NCBI GenBank assembly: GCA_040285825.1
Contig: JAUPSS010000007.1
Coordinates: 2,888,689-2,952,688 of the forward strand
From: Eukaryota sp. TZLM1-RC
Taxonomy: Eukaryota; Metamonada: BaSk clade
Length of the DNA stretch: 64,000 bases
Direction: 5' to 3'
In this document: piece after piece, positions 30,050-41,044 of the stretch
How the letters are laid out: each line of letters begins with the position of its first letter
Numbering within the stretch: position 1 is the stretch's first letter
Notes under the pieces: generated by a model
What the model was told of the DNA's origin: nothing
Database searches by the model: none
The model's input: the letters and a program-made list of their open reading frames with translations, nothing else
Position numbers and translations under genes: made by a program

Positions 30050-31142
30050 CAAAGCACAGTCTAAAAGTCAATATCTTCAAAACAAGCTTCCACACCATCA
30101 AACCTTACGTCAGCAATGTCTTCGTAATGTGCACTGACAGATATCAAAGCTTTCGAAATAATTTTAGGAATTGATTTGAAAATGGTAAAAACAATCCGAT
30201 TTAGCCACAAGCGACGATCAAAACGCTTATTCATTCTTCTTTTCACAAGATTTTCAAAATCATCAATAAAATTCATAGCAGTATTTCCAAGACGACCATA
30301 CAACGATATAGCAAATGGGCAAATTTGGTAATCTACATGGCGAACATGTTTCAATTCTTTTAAAGGATTTGCATATTTTTTTCGTTTGTACAATTCGGAG
30401 TCATCAAGGGGAGATACTTCGGATTGTGCATTTCTCAAGACATTTTTCTTGCAAACATCCACTGTAACGACATCAACAACATTCAAGACATCATCAAACA
30501 AGGGCACAACAACATCAGCACGTCGTTTTCCATATTCTTAATCTCTCACGCTTTCATTTATATCAAGAGACCTCAACAATGGTTGGTTCTACAAAAGATT
30601 CAATATGATAGGAATTACACATTGCATGGATTTGATCTCTGACTGTATCATGCAACATAAAACGATAAGAAATAAATCTATTACAATTGAATAAATGTGA
30701 TAATGTCAAACCAGCTCCACATTTGCAAAAAAAATCATTGAGCAAATTACAAGGCCATAACTAACAACGCATTCTCATTGCAGTGGTCAATTGGACGTCA
30801 TTCAAAAATAGGCCATAAATCTGGGAAATTTGATTTATCAAAACTGCAGATGAACTGTCCTTCAAATCAATCAAAAAATTTACAAAACCGGGATTTTCCT
30901 TCTTAGCCGTGCTAAATCGAACAATAAAATTCTTGCTTTCAAATTTTTTCAAAAAATGTCGTTGGAGCTTTTTCAACGCAAATTTTAAAGATTACAAACT
31001 TCTGTCTGGAATTTCTTGAATGGATATGGGGAAACATGATTGCCATAAGTCGGGAAATAAACTGGATACTTCTTCTCTTAAGTTATCAAGGAATAGGCTA
31101 CTTGTAGTTTCAAGAAGATTTTCGGCAAAAGAATATCTTCTA
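30050..31142 (-). mobile_element. Family D LINE, 3' part, split by gypsy insertion
   Basis: The C-terminal part of D on the minus strand. The last 148 codons (30061-30507) are open: VVDVVTVDVCKK, KRKKYANPL, ISLYGRLGNTAMNF and CFEDIDF. Upstream parts (30563-30745, 30761-30976) are frameshifted. The 5' continuation is found at 40034-40335, the other side of the gypsy element. Confidence 0.85.
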
Positions 31143-31155
31143 TAGGTATCTCACT

Positions 31156-31243
31156 AGTGAGTACCTAAGTATATAGAATAACATTAAATAAAATTATCTT
31201 TATCTTAACCCGCCTTATACATACGTCTAACATGCAGCTAGCT
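31156..31243 (-). repeat. 3' LTR (partial) of the gypsy element
   Basis: Nearly identical over ~88 bp to 39928-40015 and in the same orientation. The last ~18 bp of the other LTR (ATAATGCCTAACGGCAACA on the plus strand) are not found here, so this LTR is incomplete or rearranged. Confidence 0.65.
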
Positions 31244-31585
31244 GGTCGGGATTATCATTTTATTATTATTTAACCAGATTTCAGTGTCTTTGCATAGTGT
31301 AGCGTTTTTGAATAATGAATCATTATTGCTAATGGCTAGTTGTTGCTCTGAACTAACTTTTGAGAGCCAATTTGAAAAAATGGGGAAATCTGGGTGCTTT
31401 GCTAGTTCGAAAATGTGGATTGGATCTGGATCTTCATAATCAGAATCGTCGTCGGGGGGGGGGGGTGGTATTTCACCGTGCCAAAAGGGATCATGTGGGT
31501 AGTTTTTTTTAAAAAAAAATGTGGGTAGTTGATGTGATTTATTTCCGGGTTTTCTAAATTTGAATCTATATTTCTTGACATCATG

Positions 31586-32014
31586 TCAGCCCAGTGATGG
31601 TCTTCTCCTTTTTTCGTGTACGATATCAAAGTCAAATTTAGACAAGATAGGTAACCATTTTTTGACGATTCTGTTCTTTTCAGGAGCCGTGGCGAGGAAT
31701 GCAATATTCCTATGATCTGTGAAAATGGTCAGATGTCTAGTAATGAGAAAGCTTTCCAGATGACTTTCTGTTAGTATTAATAGTATTGCATATAATTCTT
31801 TTTGTAAAGTAGACCAACGCTTTTGAGTATCGGTTAAAATCCTACTGTAAAAGGAAATTGGTTTTACTTTTCTGTCTTTTAATGCAGTTCCAATGGGTGC
31901 ATTCCAAGGTGTGACCTCTTGCCAAATGACTCCTCCTACTGCGATGTCGGATGCATCGGTGCTTATCAGAATGCGTTTGTCTGGTGAAGGTAATTCCAGA
32001 GGCATGTGATTCAT
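31586..32014 (-). pseudogene. Gypsy RNase H domain
   Basis: Open minus-strand segment: RILISTDASDIAVGGVIWQE (first catalytic Asp), SFYSRILTDTQKRWSTLQKE (catalytic Glu in the QKE motif), and IFTDHRNIAFL (TDH, third Asp). Typical of gypsy elements. The final HHWADMMSR segment is in another frame at about 31575. The reverse transcriptase connection upstream is interrupted by the family D insertion. Confidence 0.85.
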
Positions 32015-32120
32015 TATGAGTTGTTTTATTTGGTCTAATAATTGATCGTGTTTGGCTTCCCAATTTACACGACATTGTTTGTGCTTAATTAACTCATTTA
32101 TGGGTGCTATTAGTTGTGAA

Positions 32121-33345
32121 TTAGTTATTATTAGTTATTTTTTCTGATGTTCAACTTGGCGGTGTTGGATTCAATTCATCAAAATATTTGACCAAAGCTT
32201 CATTTATTGGTGGTGGAAAAAATTTTGTATTTGAATTTTCTAGAAGATATCCTTTTGCCGAAAATCTTCTTGAAACTACAAATAGCCTATTCCTCGATAA
32301 CTTAAGAGAAAAAATATCCAGTTTATCTCCCGACTTATGGCAATCATGTTTCCCCATATCCATTCAAGAAATTCCAGACAGAAGTTTGTATTCATTAAAA
32401 TTTGCGTTGAAAAAGCTCCAACGACATCTTTTGAATAAATTTGAAAGCAAGGATTTTATTGTTCGACTTAGCACGGCTAAGAAAGAAAATCCTGCTTTTG
32501 CAAATTTTTTGATTGATTTGAAGGACAGTGCATCTGCAGTTTTGATAAATCAAATTCCCCAGATTTATGGCCTATTTTTGAATGACGACCAATGGACCAC
32601 TGCTATGAGAATGCGTTGTTATTTATGGCCTTGTAATTTGCCCAATGATTTGTTTTGCAAATGTGGAGCTAGTTTGACATTATCACATTTATTTAATTGT
32701 AATAGATTTATTTCCTATCGTTCTACGTTGCATGATGCAGTCAGAGATCAAATCCATGCAATGTGTAATTCCTATCATATTGAATCTTTTGTAGAACCTT
32801 TGCTGAGGTCTTTTGATATGAATGAAAGCGTAAGAGATTCAGAATATGGAAAACGACGTGCTGATGTTGTTGTGTCCTCGTTTGATGATGTCATGAATGT
32901 TGTTGATGTCGTAACAGTGGATGTCTGCAAGAAAAATGCTTTGAAAAATGCTCAATCCGAAGTATCCCCCCTTGATGACTCCGAATTGTACAAACGGAAA
33001 AAATATGCAAATCCTTTGAAAGAATTGAAACATGTTCGCCATGTAGATTACCAAATTTGCCCATTTGCTATATCGTTGTATGGTCGTCTTGGAAATACTG
33101 CTATGAATTTTATTGATGATTTTGAAAATCTTGTGAAAAGAAGAATGAATAAGCGTTTTGATCGTCGCTTGTGGCTAAATCGGATTGTTTTTACCATTTT
33201 CAAATCAATTCCTAAAATTATTTCGAAAGCTTTGATATCTGTCAGTGCACATTACGAAGACATTGCTGACGTAAGGTTTGATGGTGTGGAAGCTTGTTTT
33301 GAAGATATTGACTTTTAGACTGTAGTTTAATAATAAATTAAAATT
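32121..33345 (+). mobile_element. Family D LINE, 5'-truncated, inside gypsy, 11-bp TSD
   Basis: Flanked by TTAGTTGTGAA at 32110-32120 and 33346-33356. It begins with ~20 bp of filler (TTAGTTATTATTAG) and then D sequence from VQLGGVGFNSSKYLTKA. The insertion splits the gypsy frame between reverse transcriptase and RNase H. The 3' end is TAATAAATTAAAA without a long poly(A). Confidence 0.9.
32188..33318 (+). pseudogene. Family D C-terminal region, longest intact copy
   Basis: A 376-codon open segment: FIGGGKNFVFEFSRRYPF, FIVRLSTAKKENPAFANFLI, CKCGASLTLSHLFNCNRF (zinc motif), KRRADVVVSSFDDV then NVVDVVTVDVCKK (restriction-like endonuclease signature) and KRKKYANPL, ending CFEDIDF. It lacks the reverse transcriptase because of 5' truncation. 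Confidence 0.85.
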
Positions 33346-33356
33346 TTAGTTGTGAA

Positions 33357-34250
33357 ATATTTGGGAGCCAATCTCTTATAAAATTGACTGAGCCAACAAA
33401 TGACCGTACTTCCTTGATAGTTTTTGGAGCAGGTATGTTTATTACAGCATCTGCTCGTTTTTTGCTAATTTTTTCGTTGTTTAAATTGGAAAGTGCTGCC
33501 TAAAATGTCGATTGGTTGTTTGTCAGTAACGAATTTACATTTTCTCAATCCAATGTTGACTCTTCTACTCCTTGCGCATTGCAGTACTCTCTGTATTCTT
33601 TCAAATAATTCTTGAAGGGATGATCCTATTATGATTATGTCGTCGATGTAAATAAATACTCCTTCTATTTGAAAAATTTCCATCATTACATTCTGAAAAA
33701 TTGCTGGAATATTCTTAAGTCCGAAGCATGCCCTTTAAACATAATAGATCTGCCAAAAATAGAGAAACATGTCTTTTTTTTGAAATAAAAAAGATGTCTT
33801 TTAACATGTCTTTTCAAAATCTTCATCGGCTACTTTCATTTGTCAAAAGGCCTTTGGGAGGTCCAAGGTGGCAATAAAATTGGCCTGGCTCAAATATTCT
33901 AAAAGATCTGAAATTAATGGTAAGTTAGACTCGAACGGAATTGTATGAGCGTTAACTCCATCTTTACCACTGAAGTCGCCCGTCAACCTAGGTTTTCGAT
34001 CATCAGGGTATATTACTAATACTATTGGGGAACTAAACTTGTAGTTCGATTCAATTGCATAGCCCATTTCAATCAATTCATCGAAAATCTGATTGGCTAT
34101 TTGTAATTTCTTTGGGTTGAGGCCCCGAGCTGGTTTATGTACAATTGTATTAGTATTGTAGAAGGGGATCGTCATAGGTGGACAATCGATTCCATCTTTA
34201 TTGGGCTTTTCGCTGAATACGTCCTTGTATTGAGCTAGAATATCAGACAA
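33357..34250 (-). pseudogene. Gypsy reverse transcriptase, broken
   Basis: The N-terminal segment 34250-33843 is open: MSDILAQYKDVFSEKPNKDG, PARGLNPKKLQIANQIFDEL, SPIVLVIYPDDRKPRLTGDF and NFIATLDLPKAF, typical gypsy RT fingers. After frameshifts, 33686-33465 carries GVFIYIDDIIIIGSS with the YIDD active site. The usual F-x-R-M-P-F-G-L segment between them is badly decayed (33700-33840). Confidence 0.85.
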
Positions 34251-34259
34251 ATTCTTATT

Positions 34260-34644
34260 ATATCTAAATTAATCTCACATTCAGATCTATCTAATTGCTG
34301 AGTGAAATCTTCTTCACTGCGAGAAGTTGATTTTACATGGCTATTTAAACATTTATTTATATTTATTCTACAAATCACGTGATTTAGAGAATAAATATTA
34401 AATCAATTTGTAATTCTATTATGGTTAGCTATCTAAATTTTATTAATTTCTCTATCTTATTCAAACAATATTTGTCACATTTCATCTTTAGGTATTGTAG
34501 CAAACAATCAAAAAAATGCCAAAAGTTGATGAAATATTGAGAAAAAAGTTCATTTTGACTTGATCAAGCCGAATAATTCCTGTGTGATTTTGATCATAAT
34601 TTTATTATTATTATTTCTTATTAAATCTTATTAAAAACCTTAAA
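34260..34644. other. Gypsy internal sequence, unreadable
   Basis: AT-rich stretch between the reverse transcriptase and the nested family E insertion. It presumably belongs to the gypsy protease-RT spacer. No frame is recognisable. Confidence 0.35.
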
Positions 34645-35465
34645 TGATATATTTATTGAACTTGCACACTTAATTAAATTAAGTCATAACTAATGGGACG
34701 AATATCATTGAACCAAGATTTCCTCTACAAAATCTTGATCTGCTTGCTGTCTAGCTAAAGCTTCTCTTATTCGATTGAAAAACCGAGGTAATCTATTAAT
34801 AATGGCAAATTGAGTCCGAGAACGCCATAAAAGAATATCAAATCTTTTCATTGTTTTTTCTTGCACCATTATGTGGAAGTCATTCAAAAAAGTTTCTGCT
34901 TCATCTGATAATCTTCCATTTATCAAAGATGGGAAAGCAATCAAATCCAGCAGTGTATTTCTATCAGCATTAGCCTCTTCAATATCTTTATCATATTTTC
35001 TATGTTTTTCTTTTACTTTAAAATCAAGAGCACTCACAGGATTAAGTTTTCTTCTGTTAACCAAAGTATCATTTGCAACATTACAGGAGACAAAGTCAAC
35101 AATAACTTCAGATTTATCAATCCAATCACAATATACATCACCTCTATCATCAGAACTAAAATTATTCAGAGAAAGTGTTTCCTTCAGCAGAGGCTCTTTG
35201 ATACACGATATTCTTGCAATTTGTACCATATTGAAAACAGTGTCTCTAACAGCATCATGTAATGAAGAACGATAAGTTATCAATTTAGAACAATTCAGAG
35301 CATGGCGCAAAGTGAGTTGAGGTGAATTCGAACAAATACATTTTTCTTTTGATAATAATTGATTAATGGGGATATTCAAATATAATCTCATTTTTGTTAC
35401 AAATGCTTCATTAGTGGCACACAATCCAAATTTTCGTGATACAATGATTACAAAAAGTGAAGAAT
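34645..35465 (-). mobile_element. Family E LINE, 5'-truncated, inside gypsy
   Basis: The C-terminal coding region is open from about 35424 to 34705 (239 codons) and is close to the copies at 21610 and 45455: CSNSPQLTLRHALNCSKL, DRGDVYCDWIDKSE, RRKLNPVSALDFKVKEKH and the intact end ALARQQADQDFVEEILVQ. The 3' terminus is TTCAATAAATA. It adjoins a family B copy at 35505. Confidence 0.85.
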
Positions 35466-35504
35466 CTGTTTTTTTCCTTTATTGTTTTTTTATTAATTTA
35501 AAAT

Positions 35505-36865
35505 TTATTAAAAACCTACAAATCAACATCTAAAAAATCCATCTCTCCCAAAACAAAAACACTAAATGCAACTCTGTTATAGTGAGATCCAAGAGAAAGC
35601 AAAGCATCAGAAACCATCTTCAACATCCCCATAAAAATAGAAACCATAAATCTATTTTGCCAAAACAATCTCAAACAGATTTGACAACAGAGGTTCCAAA
35701 AAGGATTAAATTCTATGAGACTTACACATACAATATAACTGGTCTCTTACAGCATCATGAACCTTGCTTCTAAAAGTAATAAAATGTTTACAATTTAACA
35801 AATGAGTAGTTGTAACTTCTCGAGAACATTTACAAATTAAATTATGAGGTAAATTATCAGGCCAGATAAAGGAACGAAATCTCATATTGAGAGTCCAAGC
35901 AGAATCGGTTAAGAGAGTACCATAAACTTGAGGAATTGTTGTTACTAAGGCAGAAGAAGAACTCACATATCTTGTAAAATATTTGCAAAAGCGGGATTCT
36001 TTTTCTTGGCCAAGCCAAGTCTAACATCACAATTTTAAGCTTTCCAATTTTTTTGACAATTTGAAGCTTTTTACAGCAAAACTGCAAATTATAAAGAGAT
36101 CGGTTCGGAATTTCTTGAATTGATTGAGGAAAACATTTGGTCCAAATTTGTGGCGGCAATTTTTCAAGTTCACAAGATAACTCATACAAATAAGGACTGC
36201 AATTGGGAACTAACAGATGAGAATCATCAGGAAATCTACGAGAAAATTCATAAATAAAATTTTTGCCACCACCCAAGAATGCTGATTGACACAAAATTGA
36301 AGATTTAGTAAATCCAATACCACCCAAATTTGCTGAAGAAAATAAATGGCTTTTCAACATTCCTGGTTCTACATCCAATAAATCAGCAAAAAATTCTGTT
36401 CTCAATGAATTAAATGAACGACAAAAATCTAATGCTATGGAAGGAGCACAAGATCTCAAAATGTGGGTTATTCTCCCAGTGTAGCAAATTTTAAGCATGA
36501 AAAATTTAATATGCTTTTCTATATCTAAAGAAGAAATTGAATCAAGTTCAATTTTCATTTTTTCCAAAACTTGCAATTCATTCTGAATTTGAGGCACGTT
36601 TCCTAACCAACAACCAAGGAACTTAAAAGCATCACTACTATAATTAGTAAAAGGGACAATAGAATCGTTTATCACAAGATCTTGAGCAGAAGAGCCAATC
36701 AGAAGGCATTTGCTCGCATTAAGATAAAGCCCAATATTTTCATATGAATCGGCAATTTCTTGAGCAACCAATTCTAGTAAATTAAATGAACCAATCAAGG
36801 ATATATTATCCATATAAGCAACTATTTTTATAGAAGGGTATTTTTGCTTGGCTAATTTGGTGAGT
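35505..36865 (-). mobile_element. Family B LINE, 5'-truncated, inside gypsy
   Basis: Begins at the reverse transcriptase palm with KIVAYMDNISLIG: the active site reads YMDN instead of YMDD, so it is inactivated. Open 36897-35857, frames then shift; the zinc motif CKCSREVTTTHLLNCKHF is at about 35770-35850. A ~200-bp internal deletion removes the endonuclease core (near 35670-35700). It entered the gypsy element just after the protease. Confidence 0.85.
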
Positions 36866-36874
36866 TTTAATTCT

Positions 36875-37213
36875 GTTATCAAAAATGGCTTCAGCATTTA
36901 GCAGGGTGCGGCGCTCTTCGTCTAGTAAAATAACTAAACGGTCAGATGTCAGTAGCCCAAATTGTTTTAACATGTCTACCCCAATTAAAAATTTGTTCGA
37001 ACCTGGTATAATGGGGAGAGTATGATTTATTGATACTTGGTTCGCGATGCTGCCAACATTGCACGTCAGAATGCCTTGTACACTCCCAAGCGAATTCGTT
37101 GATACATTGCTAGCAGGGATGAATTGTGTTATATCGTTTTCATTTATGGACATTGAACACCGATTTGCTAGGTCGAGGGAAATGACAGAACAAAATGCAG
37201 CTGTGTCTAACAT
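36875..37213 (-). pseudogene. Gypsy aspartic protease
   Basis: MLDTAAFCSVISLDLANRC carries a D-T-A in place of the usual D-S/T-G. It is followed by a beta-rich segment and FLIGVDMLKQFG, the conserved (I)-x-G-x-D-x-L flap region of retroviral-type proteases. The downstream end is fused by chance to the inserted family B copy. Confidence 0.75.
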
Positions 37214-37620
37214 GCCTTTTATGACCGTTGATTCTAACCTGAAGATCTAGAAACTGAGGCTGCTTGGATCTGTTGTGGTTCATACAAGGTGCAGATTCAT
37301 CTGCTCGATTGCATCAATCTCTTTCTAAACTGTTTAAACTCAAATATTTATCTACTTTATTATCATTACCGAAAGAGAGTGGGTTTAAGAGGGATGCTTG
37401 AGCTGAATGTTACGATTGGTTAGTTGAATAAATATGGCTCAATTCGGGAGCTGTAGCGTGCGACGATTGGTGTATGTGAAACAGATATGCACGATTTTTA
37501 TTACCTCTCGTATTACGGCCCACTCGACCCCTGTATCTACCTTGGCCTTTACTATGGCCTCTATGAACATTTTTAAAACTATCGTAACTACCTCTGAATG
37601 GTCTTCCTCAACCTCTACTT
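37214..37620. other. Gypsy gag-protease spacer
   Basis: Gypsy internal sequence without a clean frame. It contains Arg/Gly-rich coding potential on the minus strand, usual after a gag zinc knuckle. Confidence 0.35.
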
Positions 37621-38389
37621 CTGCCGGCGCTTCTTCGTTGATCTAGTGGAACCAGAGATCTGGTGCATCCGGGATCTTCGCATTCTGCAATTACATGGCC
37701 TGGCTTCTGACAGAAAGTGCAGAATTTGTGGCCTCCTCTGTATTGCTTCTCTTTTTTCAGATTGGGGATGGATGAATCTGGTTGGCTTGTTCTTTTTTTC
37801 CGACTGAGGTTTGAAAATCACCTGTTTCTATTTTGGGTCTGGACGCAGCTTTCCTCAATAGCTGGACCGTTTCCCTATTTTGCGCAACCTTCATCCATGA
37901 TAATAGGTCATTTCTTACCTTCCTTGTTAATTTGGGGAAGCTCTCCAGCTTGTCCTTCCAATAGCTCTCCTTACAGAATTCTTCGAACAGGGGCTCAGTG
38001 AAAGCCAAGTTGTTAATGCCTGTTAAAAAGGCATGAGCCACTGTTGACATTGGAAGAGTGAATACTCCGCTCGAGTGGTCAACATCTTCGATCCTGGCTG
38101 ATACATCAGTGATGTATGTAGACATTCTCAGGATGTCTCCAAAATTTTCCATGTATATTGCAAATTCCCTTTCCGCGCCTTCGATTGAATTGACTTTACG
38201 CCAATTGAAATGGGGTTTGTGGAGTGCTAGTTTGGCGTCGTGGAGCGAGTTGAATTGGCTCATCCTACAAAGAAGCAGTAGAATTTCTGCGTCTGTAGGT
38301 TCCATGCTAAGAATTTGTTGCTGTTTCCAGAAAATAATGATTCTTGCGCTGATGCAACCCGAAATTCCCAGGGGGTTGGTCGTCGCCAC
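37620..38389 (-). pseudogene. Gypsy gag core and zinc knuckle
   Basis: The gag matrix/capsid-like part (38389-37757) is alpha-helical and contains LDAKLALHKPHFNWR-like, AHAFLTGINNLAFTEPLFEE and KLTRKVRNDLLSW. In a shifted frame at 37750-37640 the minus strand codes CTFCQKPGHVIAEC, a CCHC knuckle. A one-base frameshift near 37757 separates the two. Confidence 0.7.
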
Positions 38390-38427
38390 AATGGACCTGA
38401 AAAGGTCGTATGCGTGAATGGGTGGCC

Positions 38428-38955
38428 CTATTTTGTTAATGAAGTAGGGTCTATTCTGTAAATTTTGGGCGTCCGAAGCGAGTCAAGCTGAGACTTTAAC
38501 GAATCTATTTGTTGTTGTATCTCAGTTGTAGCACCTCCTTGTATTGCTAGTAACTGAGATAGACTGTTGACCATGTCAGCAATTTGTTTTTGTTGCTGAA
38601 CTGAACTTGTTTGAGGCATTTCAATTTTCTCGACATTTGTCGTTCCTCCTCTGCCTGTACTGTCCCAGAGAGCAAATTCCAGTAGCAAATGTACTATTTT
38701 CATTTGAGTTTCTGGAAACTCGAGTCTGGGGGGCTTATAAAGCGTATCGTGTTCTACAGCCTTTGTTCTATAATGGTATCCAACGTGAGATTGCAGGTTT
38801 AAGTCGAGGACTTGACGTGGGTCATGAATTCCAGATGATGTTTCTGATTGAGATGAGGAGAGATCTTGTCTGCTCAATCCTGGACTTGTTTGATGGGAGG
38901 TCGGCTCTTCCATTGGTACAGATGTGTCTAATGGTTGGACAGTGAGGACCTCCAT
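38428..38955 (-). pseudogene. Gypsy gag N-terminal region
   Basis: A 175-codon open segment, Ser/Gln-rich at the start, then a coiled coil (QQQKQIADMVNSLSQLLAIQ and IQQQIDSLKSQLDSLRT). Its position just upstream of the gag core suggests it is the gag N-terminus. A stop or frameshift near 38428 separates them. Confidence 0.55.
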
Positions 38956-39088
38956 AGGAATGTCCTGATTATTAGCTGTGGTAGCTGGTCAATTTGTAGT
39001 TTTTGAAGAGGTTTCGATTCCTCTTGATTGTTGAGCTGGATGGATGGCCTGAAAGGTCTAATGCTTTGTAAAGGCGTATTTTCTATAC

Positions 39089-39547
39089 TTAATATTGGGG
39101 TAAAGGCGAAAGCCTTGTTATTAACCCAAGTGTCCCCAAATTGTACATTGTGGTGATTGGGGGAAACGTATAGGTGGAGATTACTGCCGTTTTCATGTCG
39201 GCATGATCTCGTTTGAAGGTGACTCCTTGCTCGACGAAGATTAGCCTGAACGGCTGAGATGCGGGTCTCATCTCAACGAGATCAGGGTTTGATGACGATG
39301 GGTAGCATTCGTCAACCTCTGTTATTACGGTGTAATCCACCCCAGATGTGCTGTTGACTTCATAAATTTTGTCCAGACCTGGCCTAAACCAGTCTTGGAG
39401 GAGGTGTACGTTCTCAGGTCCATCCAAATTGTAAGCGAAGTCTCGACCATACTCCATGACCTCCAGCCACCGTATTTTGAAGTCATAAATGTCGAGAATG
39501 GCCTTTTTTCCGATAAAATCGAATCTGTCAGCGCGAGGCTTGGACAT
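39089..39547 (-). CDS. Extra ORF at the 5' end of the gypsy element
   Basis: A 152-codon frame from ATG 39547 (MSKPRADRFDFIGKKAILD), with no recognisable domain; it looks like a folded alpha/beta protein. It sits between the 5' LTR and gag. A further open stretch without ATG lies at 39581-39890. It may be an additional gag-related ORF or the 5' portion of gag separated by a frameshift. Confidence 0.45.
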   Translation of the reverse strand: MSKPRADRFDFIGKKAILDIYDFKIRWLEVMEYGRDFAYNLDGPENVHLLQDWFRPGLDKIYEVNSTSGVDYTVITEVDECYPSSSNPDLVEMRPASQPFRLIFVEQGVTFKRDHADMKTAVISTYTFPPITTMYNLGTLGLITRLSPLPQY

Positions 39548-39923
39548 GATGGATTTATAGGAGGAGTCTAGTGGGGATAATCATCTTCTGCGTTCAGCAG
39601 ATCTTACCGTCAACTCCTTGCTTTTTTGGTCAAGAATCTTTATAGAATTTTTAAGGACTTGTGAGGTGAGGGGAACTTCTTTGAATCCTTCTAAAGTCTC
39701 GTTTAGGGTTTGTACCGAAACACAGTTCTCTAAGTCAGGGTACAGGGACGTATTTGAAGGGAGAGACTCCACAAAGTCTGTTGGCTCCTGTTTCTCACTT
39801 TTTTCTTTTGAGAAAGTGGCGAGAAGCGCTTCTAACTCTAATATTAGAACAAAAGCGTTATCCGCAGAGGAAGCGGAAGAACAACTGTAAAAAATTTTAA
39901 TTAAGAAAACGGGAGAAGGTAGG

Positions 39924-40033
39924 TGTTAATGAGTACCTAAGTATATAGAATAACATTAAATAAAATTTTTTTTATCTTAACCCGCCTTATACATACATCT
40001 AACATACAGCTAGCATAATGCCTAACGGCAACA
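39924..40033 (-). repeat. 5' LTR of the gypsy element
   Basis: A 110-bp repeat that begins TGTTGCCGTTAGGCA and ends TTAACA read on the minus strand (TG...CA). It is very short for an LTR. The flank CTCCTAGAGAATTC continues the family D sequence. The target duplication is approximate (CTTCT versus CTCCT). Confidence 0.65.
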
Positions 40034-40335
40034 CTCCTAGAGAATTCAAATACAAAGTTTTTTCCACCAAAAATAAATGCAGCTTTGGTCAAATATTTTG
40101 ATGAATTGAATCCAACACCGCCAAGTTGAACATCAGAAAAAATATGATTTTTCAAAATTGATGGATCAACAGACATTAAATAAGCCAAAAATTCTTGACG
40201 TATTTTGTTAAATTGTTTACAAAAATTGTAAGTTAGGGATGGAGGTAATGATCTAAGTAAATGAGTAATTTTTCCAGCATAACAAATTTTCAAAAGAAAA
40301 ACTTAAGATGTTTTTCCAATTCAAGGTGTTCTAGA
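40034..40335 (-). mobile_element. Family D LINE, 5' remainder beside gypsy
   Basis: Codes for FLLKICYAGKITHLLRSLPP, FLAYLMSVDPSILKNHIF and the LGGVGFNSSKYLTKAAF segment. It continues into 31142-30050 across the gypsy element. The D copy is truncated at about 40335. Confidence 0.8.
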
Positions 40336-40588
40336 CGGTATTTCCTGTACGTTGTCGGGAAAACATTTACTCCAAATTTCAGTGGGCAAACAATCGAGCA
40401 TTTTGTAGGTCTCTGAGAAAATTATTGCTTGTAAAATTCAATAAATTAATATCATTGGGAAAACGTTGCAAACTTCAAAAACAAAAGGTCAACTCCTCCT
40501 TCAGTATCTTTTGATTTATGTAGATCTTTCAACAGATTTCGGGTCAAATTTGTTTCTTCATTATTAGAGGTAAATGAATCTTTAATTC
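40336..40588. repeat. LINE scraps
   Basis: Short A/B-like segments in mixed orientation: a minus-strand LPTEIWSKCFPDN-like piece at 40350-40395 and, about 40490-40588 (+), an A-like piece (STPPSVS...RSFNRFRVKF). The latter is split by the E micro-insertion. Confidence 0.5.
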
Positions 40589-40651
40589 AATGATAGTCGT
40601 CCCATTAGTTATGAGTTAATTTAATTAAGTGTGCAAATTCAATAAATATTG
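40589..40651 (+). mobile_element. 63-bp family E micro-insertion with 11-bp TSD
   Basis: Only the last few codons and 3' UTR of E, ending CAAATTCAATAAATA. It is flanked by ATCTTTAATTC at 40578-40588 and 40652-40662. The host sequence (NESLIRSHVFC of the A group) reads on across it. Confidence 0.85.
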
Positions 40652-40970
40652 ATCTTTAATTCGAAGTCATGTTTTTTGTTCTGCTGAATTAGGTGGAATT
40701 GGTTTCACGAAACCCTCGATTTTACACCTCAATTATTTTGTGCCGTTTGCAATTTCTCTTTTTGGCAATAATGGACCTTCAGGGTTGCACATTTTTTAAA
40801 ACAATGAATTCCACTTTCTGGTTAAATAGAATTGTTTTTTGCATTTTCAAGTCTATTCCAACAATGATTTCAAAAGCACTTTTAGCTATTGGTGTAGAAT
40901 ATGAACGTAATGATGTGAGTAGGTTTAGTAATAGTGACACTTGTTTGGAGGATATTGAATTCTAGATAGA
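40652..40970 (+). pseudogene. Family G LINE, internally deleted 3' end
   Basis: Contains IRSHVFCSAELGGIGFTK (A-like), then abruptly FVPFAISLFGN and FWLNRIVFCIFKSIPTMISK, ending CLEDIEF and stop at 40963. The central zinc and endonuclease parts are deleted. Confidence 0.65.
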
Positions 40971-41044
40971 TTTTTTTATCTCTATAAATATTCCAGTTAA
41001 AAAAATTATTTTGGTTATGAAAAATTGGGAAAAATAAATAAAAA

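Larger units (their letters stand above)
31144..40033 (-). mobile_element. Gypsy-type LTR retrotransposon, degenerate and nested
   Basis: A minus-strand element with gag (about 39.5-37.6 kb), aspartic protease (37.2-36.9 kb), reverse transcriptase (34.25-33.4 kb) and RNase H (32.0-31.6 kb). A 110-bp LTR is at 39924-40033 (TGTTGCC...TTAACA read on the minus strand). An 88-bp partial match in the same orientation is at 31156-31243. It interrupts a family D copy whose halves are at 30050-31142 and 40034-40335. It was later hit by D (32121-33345), E (34645-35465) and B (35505-36865). I see no integrase domain, so it appears deleted. Confidence 0.8.

Noticed and set aside
31436-31470. A run of about ten G (31446-31455), considered as a G-quadruplex or recombination site.
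   Set aside because: On the coding strand it reads as a proline codon run in the decayed gypsy 3' region. A single homopolymer is not enough for a regulatory claim and may be a sequencing-prone site.
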